Of a DNA stretch of 38,922 nt, positions 33,497 through 38,922 are shown piece by piece; within the stretch, counting starts at the first letter, position 1, and every line of letters begins with the position of its first letter. Source of the DNA: a virus; the IMG/VR virus record IMGVR_UViG_3300023184_004431, positions 1 to 38,922 of that record. One strand, written 5' to 3'. A program made the translations under genes and the position numbers. Under the pieces are notes generated by a model. It had not been told where the DNA came from. It did not search any database and saw only the letters and a program-made list of their open reading frames with translations.

Positions 33497-35757
33497 TAGA
33501 TACTTGTCACATCACATTGTGCTCCACTACAACTTTGTGCCGCATAATCGGAAATACTCTTGTATTGTGGTTTATCTAAAATTTCACCAAAGTTTACTTC
33601 TTTGAACTGACGAGTAATGGTTTCCCACTTATAGAATAAATGGACGTCTTTTAAACAATAAACCATTTTCTTCATATCTCCTTTAAAGTAATTCTTTGCA
33701 AATTTCTTTGCTCTTGAGATCCAATATTTCTTTAATAAGACTTGTTCTCTTGTTCCGGTAATTTGTATTGAATCGTCTAATAAAGTATCTGTTGCTAACC
33801 ATAAGTTTTGATTAAAGTAATGTAAACCGTCAATAATTAAACCTGACGCCAATACTGAACCTTTACCATAAATTTCAACTAATTCATCAAGATTTAATAC
33901 TGATGTAAACGGTGCTTGGTTGAAATCTTTATCTCCATAGTCTGACATGAAGCTAACCGCGGTAAATAAATCTCTTTGTTCCCAAATATAATCAACAATA
34001 GCATCTTTATCGTCAATAATAACTGTACAAGATGTATTGTGGTTAACCGGCATGTAAGCACATAACTCAGGATTAGTTCCCGCATTTACCCAATGTTGTT
34101 GAACTAACTTAATTAACTCAAGGTGTTTAATTCCTTTCATATCTTTTTTGAATAAACCAACTTTTGGATTTTCAACGGGAACAAATACAACGTAATCTGA
34201 CTTAGTTGAAGACCATACGCTTTCTTCTAATAAGAATGCCATATTTTCTTCTAACCATTTTGCTGTATTACTTTCTTTATTCAACTGCATAATACGGAAA
34301 TATTTCTCAGAGTGCTCAGGGTGAATACCTGACGCAGTTCCTAATACCACTGACGCGTTACCTGAAGGTTTTACACATGTAGTTCTTGCTGCTTGATTAA
34401 TTCCAATTACAGCCGCTAATTCTTTATTAGCATCTTTTACGACTTGTGCTCCTTCTTCTAATAATTCAGGATTAAATAATTTAGGATTATTCATCCAACC
34501 TGTAATACTAACACCTAATAAAGCCTCTCTTTCAAAGATTGCCTTACTTGTTTCACCTAAATAAGGGAAATCAGTATAACCTGCTTGTAAAGTTCCTAAG
34601 AAAGATGCATCCTTACAAGCCTTTAAAAACTTTTCTTTTGTTGTTGCCTTCTCAGCATTAATCTCAGTTAAATTACAACCTTGAATACCGAACTTAGATT
34701 TGTTGTCTTTAACATATTGTTCAACTTCATCATATTTGATTTTACCAAAATCAATTGTATCTAATACAGGGATTTTTAAAATTTCAAAACATGGGTTGAA
34801 CATGTCAAACCAACTGTTAGCAAATACGAATCCAATATCGTTTGCTCCGTCATTTAATTGTACTAAATAATTGAATTGTTCTTTAACAACTTCACTTCTC
34901 AATAAAATTACAGAGTTATTACTTCTTCCTCTTTGTGGATTTTCTTGTCTCCAATTACCAGTTTTAGCATGAATCATTTCCGTATCATTAGGGTCAACGA
35001 TCATGTTTAATGCTGAACGTCTAACACCACCTGATAATACAGCATCCGCTGAATGACAAATAATATCAAATGCTAAGATAGGACGAATTTTATCTCCTTC
35101 AGTTGTAATCCATTTTTCAATTAATGTTTCAATTTTTTCTAATGATTGTTTTAAACCATCGGGACCAGGTGCTTTGAAACCACCACTGATGAACGCACCC
35201 TTCTCACGAATTAAAGAATAATCTAGTTTAACTTCATATCCAGCATATTCAGGGAACGGTTGATCGTCAACAAAATAAGACGACAACAATACACCTAATG
35301 CGTTTGCCCAACCTTCAATTGAATCTTCAATATAAAAAGTTTTAGTTCCTAAAGTTCTCTTTTGAATTCTACTTAAATTGTTTACAAAAGGAATTAATAA
35401 TCCTCCACCGAATCCACAACCAGATAATGCCAAATAGAAAATCTCTTGGAATACTCTATTACGAGTAATGTGTCCTGATGTACAGTTAAACATTCTCGTG
35501 TTATGTTTCATGATTTGTTCATGTCTGTATTGTAAATTTCTTTGTGAAGCTAACACAACTTGATCTTTCATGCTTTCAACGGCAGATTGTAAATATGGTT
35601 CAATTGCCTCAGCATAATCCACATATTTTTTTCTGTGTCCGTCAATTATGTTCTCACACGCGTCTTCCCACGTTTCGTATCTTTTTTCATCTTCCTTCCA
35701 TTTGAAATAGTCTGAGTGTAACTTCAAGTCACTCAGAAATTTTTTACCTTTCTGCAT
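33496..35757 (-). CDS. nrdJ: Class II (adenosylcobalamin-dependent) ribonucleotide reductase, monomeric
   Basis: A 753-residue ribonucleotide reductase of the monomeric class II type; the Lactobacillus leichmannii enzyme is 739 residues. It makes deoxynucleotides using a B12-generated thiyl radical, needing no second subunit or oxygen. Visible: FNCTSGHI with redox Cys92, GCGFGGGLL (113-121), GGVRRSAL (243-250), the active-site NPCFEI (321-326) with Cys323 for the thiyl radical and Glu325, the second redox cysteine Cys361 in IQGCNLTEIN, and the C-terminal shuttle pair CSGAQC (Cys743, Cys748). Cys323 and Cys361 are about 27 residues further apart than in the Lactobacillus enzyme, a small insertion. 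It starts 33 bases after the helicase stop and is translationally coupled to the DUF5522-like gene. Cobalamin must come from the host or medium. Confidence 0.93.
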   Translation of the reverse strand: MQKGKKFLSDLKLHSDYFKWKEDEKRYETWEDACENIIDGHRKKYVDYAEAIEPYLQSAVESMKDQVVLASQRNLQYRHEQIMKHNTRMFNCTSGHITRNRVFQEIFYLALSGCGFGGGLLIPFVNNLSRIQKRTLGTKTFYIEDSIEGWANALGVLLSSYFVDDQPFPEYAGYEVKLDYSLIREKGAFISGGFKAPGPDGLKQSLEKIETLIEKWITTEGDKIRPILAFDIICHSADAVLSGGVRRSALNMIVDPNDTEMIHAKTGNWRQENPQRGRSNNSVILLRSEVVKEQFNYLVQLNDGANDIGFVFANSWFDMFNPCFEILKIPVLDTIDFGKIKYDEVEQYVKDNKSKFGIQGCNLTEINAEKATTKEKFLKACKDASFLGTLQAGYTDFPYLGETSKAIFEREALLGVSITGWMNNPKLFNPELLEEGAQVVKDANKELAAVIGINQAARTTCVKPSGNASVVLGTASGIHPEHSEKYFRIMQLNKESNTAKWLEENMAFLLEESVWSSTKSDYVVFVPVENPKVGLFKKDMKGIKHLELIKLVQQHWVNAGTNPELCAYMPVNHNTSCTVIIDDKDAIVDYIWEQRDLFTAVSFMSDYGDKDFNQAPFTSVLNLDELVEIYGKGSVLASGLIIDGLHYFNQNLWLATDTLLDDSIQITGTREQVLLKKYWISRAKKFAKNYFKGDMKKMVYCLKDVHLFYKWETITRQFKEVNFGEILDKPQYKSISDYAAQSCSGAQCDVTSI

Positions 35758-35790
35758 TTGTTCTTTTTTCTTTTATGTTTGTTTTATTAA

Positions 35791-37167
35791 TTACTTTCCT
35801 GCCACTTGTTGTCTCCTTTTAAATGCTTCTGCCGCTCTATTAGCATTTATCTGAACTTTTTGTTCTTCGTGTCCCAATAAAGTGTTTTGGGATTCTGTAT
35901 CAATAATAAGAAACTCATTATTGAATTTACAGTTTTGGAATACAACACCATCTCGACCAATACGAGATTTTAATAATGTAAGAGTTGCTAAGTTATGATC
36001 TTTTTGTTCTAATGTTTTACCAATAGATAATATAACGTGTGCAATCTGTGCTTTCTTAATTGATCCACCCATTTGATCTCCTGTTACCACCTCACTTGAA
36101 ATTGACTCACGGTTACCTTGTGTTGCCGTCCATATTGCCATTTCAAATTCTCCTGTCATAGATTCTAAACTTCTCATAATAGAACCCTCACCTTTCCATT
36201 CTTCACCATTAGCTGATTTATCAGTTGAAATACAATCAACATAATCTATTACCAACAAATCAACTTTTTTAGTTCCGTCAGAATTCATCTTTCTGATTTT
36301 ATTTTTAATTTCAGAAACTGTAACATTATCACTTGCTAATTTTAATAACTTCAAACTACCTTTAGATTTAGCTTGTGCTTCCTCTACTTTGGCTTTAACT
36401 TCTTCCTTAAATTCAGGTTGAGAGTCAGGAGCAATTTCAGTCCAAATCGTATAGTGTTTTCTTTTAATATTACCTGGATTGTCCTCAAAGAAAATTTGCA
36501 CAACGTTGTAACCTAAGTTATAAGCGGTGTTCGCAAACTTTGTAAGTAAGGTAGTTTTACCAGTACCCGTAGGTGCTAATACAACCCCCAATTCTCCGAT
36601 CCCAAGACCACCTTTAAGTAAGTTGTCAATTCCCACAATACCTGTCGGTAATGGGTGTCTAAAGTCCTTTTCTAATGCTCCGTCGATATCATGAAACACA
36701 TCCGTTGCTTCATCATTGGAAATACCAACTTGTAATGCTTTTTGAATGATTTCCTCAATTTTATTGTAAGCCTCAAACTCTCCACTTTCAATAATACTCT
36801 GTACACTTTTTAACTCTCTTTTCAAGTTTTGTTGTTTACAGAAATTAAGTGCAGTATCTTTTACATACTCAATCTGTGAATCGTTATTCTTAATTGCTTC
36901 TAATGTGTCTACGTGAATTTTAGAGGAATCTTTGTTACCACCTTCAGCCATGATTTTCTGTGCCAATGTATTATAATCAGGGATTTTGTTGTAATTCTTA
37001 TACAACTCCTTTGTATTTTCCATAATAAATCTAAAAGAGTTATTATCAAAAAACTTACTGTCTAATACATCAATAATTGTTTCTCCGTACTTCTTATCTT
37101 CAATAATTGCTTTGATAAGGGATTGTTGAAACGAAAACCCCAAATACCCAAAATTCCTTTCTTCCAT
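35791..37167 (-). CDS. Replicative DNA helicase, DnaB/gp41-like
   Basis: A 458-residue replicative helicase close in length to T4 gp41 (475) and DnaB. Residues 1-110 are the helical N-terminal domain (FSFQQSLIKAIIEDKKYGET). The RecA-like motor has Walker A APTGTGKTT (198-206, Lys204), the catalytic Glu228 in QIFFEDN, Walker B LLVIDYVD (304-311, Asp308) and later ATQGNRESISSEVVTGDQMG and KSRIGRDG. It should form a hexamer that unwinds DNA at the fork and works with the primase at 10934-11875. No fused primase domain is present. It follows the unknown 152-residue gene after 25 bases and precedes the ribonucleotide reductase by 33 bases. Confidence 0.93.
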   Translation of the reverse strand: MEERNFGYLGFSFQQSLIKAIIEDKKYGETIIDVLDSKFFDNNSFRFIMENTKELYKNYNKIPDYNTLAQKIMAEGGNKDSSKIHVDTLEAIKNNDSQIEYVKDTALNFCKQQNLKRELKSVQSIIESGEFEAYNKIEEIIQKALQVGISNDEATDVFHDIDGALEKDFRHPLPTGIVGIDNLLKGGLGIGELGVVLAPTGTGKTTLLTKFANTAYNLGYNVVQIFFEDNPGNIKRKHYTIWTEIAPDSQPEFKEEVKAKVEEAQAKSKGSLKLLKLASDNVTVSEIKNKIRKMNSDGTKKVDLLVIDYVDCISTDKSANGEEWKGEGSIMRSLESMTGEFEMAIWTATQGNRESISSEVVTGDQMGGSIKKAQIAHVILSIGKTLEQKDHNLATLTLLKSRIGRDGVVFQNCKFNNEFLIIDTESQNTLLGHEEQKVQINANRAAEAFKRRQQVAGK

Positions 37168-37192
37168 AGTGTTTATTATATATTGTTTTTTC

Positions 37193-37651
37193 TTATAATT
37201 CGTATCCTAAATAACTTGTCTCCAATTCTTCTGAAGACAAAATGTCTGTCAAATCTGACAAAATTCTCTTCAATCTTGGACGAATGTCCACCGTGTATCT
37301 TGCCTTTGGATGATAAAGATATGCGGGGTATAGTCTTTGAATAAATACATCCTCACCTAACTTAATTTCCATTAAAAAATGTTCTTTTTCTGTAATTGCC
37401 GACTCATCCACAACCTCTGTATTGAGGATATAGTTTTGATTCTCACATAGATAATTGGAACTTTTTATTTTCAAATCTTCCATAAAATCCTCACAAATAT
37501 TTTTTACATAATAGTGAAGATCCATTGAACGTCTAGCCTGATCAACATGATCTCTAACGTTAAAAAATCTTTGACATACGATATGTCCTTCTAGTGACAA
37601 CAAGAACTCAAATTTGGTTATGTTGTCTTGGTTTTGGTAATCTCTACTCAT
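37193..37651 (-). CDS. Conserved-looking protein of unknown function in replication operon
   Basis: A 152-residue protein I do not recognise. It has no signal or membrane segment and a mixed alpha/beta pattern: FEFLLSLEGHIVCQRFFNVR, then RSMDLHYYVKNICEDFMEDL, then HFLMEIKLGEDVFIQRLYPA. Two cysteines (26 and 55) and a third (69) are not spaced like a metal site. Its start overlaps the stop of the exonuclease gene by 8 bases, and the helicase gene follows after 25 bases, so it is translated as part of the replication operon. A helicase-loader or other replication accessory role is possible from the position, but no motif supports it. Confidence 0.65.
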   Translation of the reverse strand: MSRDYQNQDNITKFEFLLSLEGHIVCQRFFNVRDHVDQARRSMDLHYYVKNICEDFMEDLKIKSSNYLCENQNYILNTEVVDESAITEKEHFLMEIKLGEDVFIQRLYPAYLYHPKARYTVDIRPRLKRILSDLTDILSSEELETSYLGYEL

Positions 37652-38678
37652 AGGGTCTTACTTTAATTGTTTTTGTTTTATTGTTATTTATGTTTTTTTC
37701 TTTTCTTGTTAATCTAAGAAAAGGGTTTATAAAATTTATCCATGCATCTTCTGCTTTTGGTAGAATATTAAAGAGTCCATCTTCTTGCATCATCTTCATC
37801 GCGTTTTTGTAAGATCTACCTTCTTGGTCTAACGATTCATTTATCAAAAGATTAATTGTCTCCTTCGCATCTTCCGTTAATAACGGTTCATCCAAACTTA
37901 CTATCCTTTTGTTTACGTCGAAGAATTCCTCACCGAGAACTCCGTGTTTTGTTACACCTGTCAATAAATTAGTAATTAACTTATTGTGTTTGTCTTGTTC
38001 AAATAATAGGTTACATCTATCTCTAACCTGATCAACCGTAATTGGTTGATTTTTTAGTTCAGGAACCAAAGACAATAATCTTTTAAGTCCCATTCCTCTT
38101 ATTCCTGCAATGTTGTCTGATGAGTCTCCACAAATCATTTTAACTAAGCGAACATTTTCAATGAGAATTTCTTCGTGTTCGTAAACGATTATATCATTAG
38201 GTGAATATAATTTCCTATGTGATGGATTGTAAATTTGTGTGTTTTGTGAAACGAGTTGAGTTAAGTCCCCGTCCGATGAATAAATAATTTTCCTTTCGTT
38301 GGGTGAGTTTTGAGTATAGTAAGCGATGTTGTCATCAGTCTCACAATACTCAAATTCCCCTTGTCTTACATAAACTTCTTCAAGATATTGTTTGATTCTA
38401 TCTCTCTGATATAAGTAAGATTGTAAATCTTCTTCTGTTCTAACTCTTTGTCTTCTGTTTTCCTTGTAATGTGCGTAAATCTTTCTTCTACATTGTGAAC
38501 CTTCTAATCCGTCCCAAAAAACAACAATCTTGTCTAATTGGTATTGTTCAAAAGATCTTCTTAGGGTGTTTAGAAAGTGGTAGATACCACCAATGTGAGT
38601 TCCTTTATAAAACACATTCTTTGCTCCGTAATAACCAATAGTTAATAGATTATCTCCATCAACAAGTAAAACCGACAT
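37644..38678 (-). CDS. FEN-family 5'-3' exonuclease (T4 RNase H-like)
   Basis: A 344-residue flap endonuclease/5'-3' exonuclease like T4 RNase H (305). It removes RNA primers and flaps during lagging-strand maturation. The metal-binding acidic residues are all visible: LLVDGDN (Asp7, Asp9), VFWDGLEG (Asp56), ETDDNIAYY (Glu113, Asp115, Asp116), YSSDGDLTQLV (Asp136, Asp138) and the H3TH motif MICGDSSDNIAGIRGMGLKR (Asp185, Asp188). The arch-region basic patch RRKIYAHYKENRRQRVR (64-80) is present. The C-terminal tail is Lys/Asn-rich (KNINNNKTKTIKVRPYE) and may contact a partner such as a single-strand binding protein. It follows the 69-residue gene after 9 bases. Confidence 0.92.
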   Translation of the reverse strand: MSVLLVDGDNLLTIGYYGAKNVFYKGTHIGGIYHFLNTLRRSFEQYQLDKIVVFWDGLEGSQCRRKIYAHYKENRRQRVRTEEDLQSYLYQRDRIKQYLEEVYVRQGEFEYCETDDNIAYYTQNSPNERKIIYSSDGDLTQLVSQNTQIYNPSHRKLYSPNDIIVYEHEEILIENVRLVKMICGDSSDNIAGIRGMGLKRLLSLVPELKNQPITVDQVRDRCNLLFEQDKHNKLITNLLTGVTKHGVLGEEFFDVNKRIVSLDEPLLTEDAKETINLLINESLDQEGRSYKNAMKMMQEDGLFNILPKAEDAWINFINPFLRLTRKEKNINNNKTKTIKVRPYE

Positions 38679-38687
38679 TTGTTAAAT

Positions 38688-38897
38688 TTAAAGATCACTT
38701 TCTTCTGTTACAACTTCTACGTCTGCGATGTCTGTAACATTAACACCTAACATTTTACTGATGTAATCACCACTTTCTTTTTTATACTCCTCGATAGATT
38801 TCTTCTCTTCAGTGTCTTCTCTACCTGGCATAAATCCGTGTGATGTAACCAAGATACGTCCATCCTCATATCCTAAACCATTGATGTGGTTTTTCAT
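38688..38897 (-). CDS. Small acidic protein, unknown function
   Basis: A 69-residue acidic protein with no membrane or signal segment: MKNHINGLGYEDGRILVTSH at the start and an acidic, helical second half (EEKKSIEEYKKESGDYISKM, then DVEVVTEESDL). I do not recognise a family. The start codon overlaps a possible upstream stop (ATGA) and the exonuclease gene follows 9 bases later, so it fits as a real member of the replication operon. Its function is unknown. Confidence 0.6.
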   Translation of the reverse strand: MKNHINGLGYEDGRILVTSHGFMPGREDTEEKKSIEEYKKESGDYISKMLGVNVTDIADVEVVTEESDL

Positions 38898-38922
38898 AAT
38901 TGAGATTTTTGTTCTTGTTGCT
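38894..38922 (-). CDS. Possible 3' end of an upstream gene (partial)
   Basis: At the window edge one frame reads QQEQKSQL and stops with TGA overlapping the ATG of the next gene (ATGA). This is how neighbouring genes here are joined, but nine codons are too few to be sure. Confidence 0.3.

Noticed and set aside
1-38922. tRNA genes, integrase, attachment sites, transposons
   Set aside because: No cloverleaf-like segments, recombinase motifs or terminal inverted repeats were seen in the few short gaps on either strand; a computed scan (tRNAscan-SE, ISfinder) was not possible.

Overview
The window is part of a large tailed phage (or prophage) genome with T4-like (myovirus) features. Every recognised gene lies on the minus strand, so transcription runs from position 38922 down to 1. 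The DNA is AT-rich, genes are packed with many TAATG stop/start overlaps, and no tRNA, rRNA, integrase or CRISPR array was seen. A Bacteroidetes (flavobacterium-like) host is suggested by a Bacteroidetes-type RpoD-like sigma factor, two small domains typical of that phylum (DUF6576-like tail at 1170-1625, DUF5522-like protein at 33323-33496), a signal peptide ending in SFSQ, a TAnnTTTG-type promoter element before clpP and the general lack of Shine-Dalgarno sequences.

Layout in transcription order. (1) 38.9-33.3 kb, replication and nucleotide metabolism: FEN-family 5'-3' exonuclease, DnaB/gp41-like helicase, monomeric class II ribonucleotide reductase and a 57-residue Cys-rich DUF5522-like protein. 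(2) 33.3-12.7 kb, virion structure: gp25-like and gp6/baseplate J-like wedge proteins, then large Thr/Gly/Ser-rich proteins of baseplate, tail or adsorption type. Two of these carry Pro-Thr repeat stalks. (3) 12.6-3.7 kb, DNA processing: RuvC-like resolvase, gp61-like primase, RecB-like nuclease, gp47/SbcD-like and gp46/SbcC-like proteins. Between the last two sit a PD-(D/E)XK candidate, a small membrane protein, an EcoRI-family restriction endonuclease and a D12-class adenine methyltransferase. (4) 3.7-0 kb: ClpP protease with its own likely promoter and terminator, a spanin-like overlapping membrane pair, other small envelope proteins and the sigma factor.

The most interesting points are the EcoRI-like restriction-modification pair embedded in the phage recombination operon; a phage RpoD-like sigma factor with region 3 reduced, together with a recurring TATTTATA-type motif before mainly structural genes; and a short structured intergenic RNA candidate (promoter-like motif, tetraloop hairpin, strong terminator) between ruvC and primase. 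Also notable are an intrinsic-terminator-like hairpin inside the DUF5522-like coding sequence, and PT-repeat tail proteins with reiterated modules.

Functional calls rest on motif recognition by eye. Structural proteins after gp6 are described but mostly not identified.
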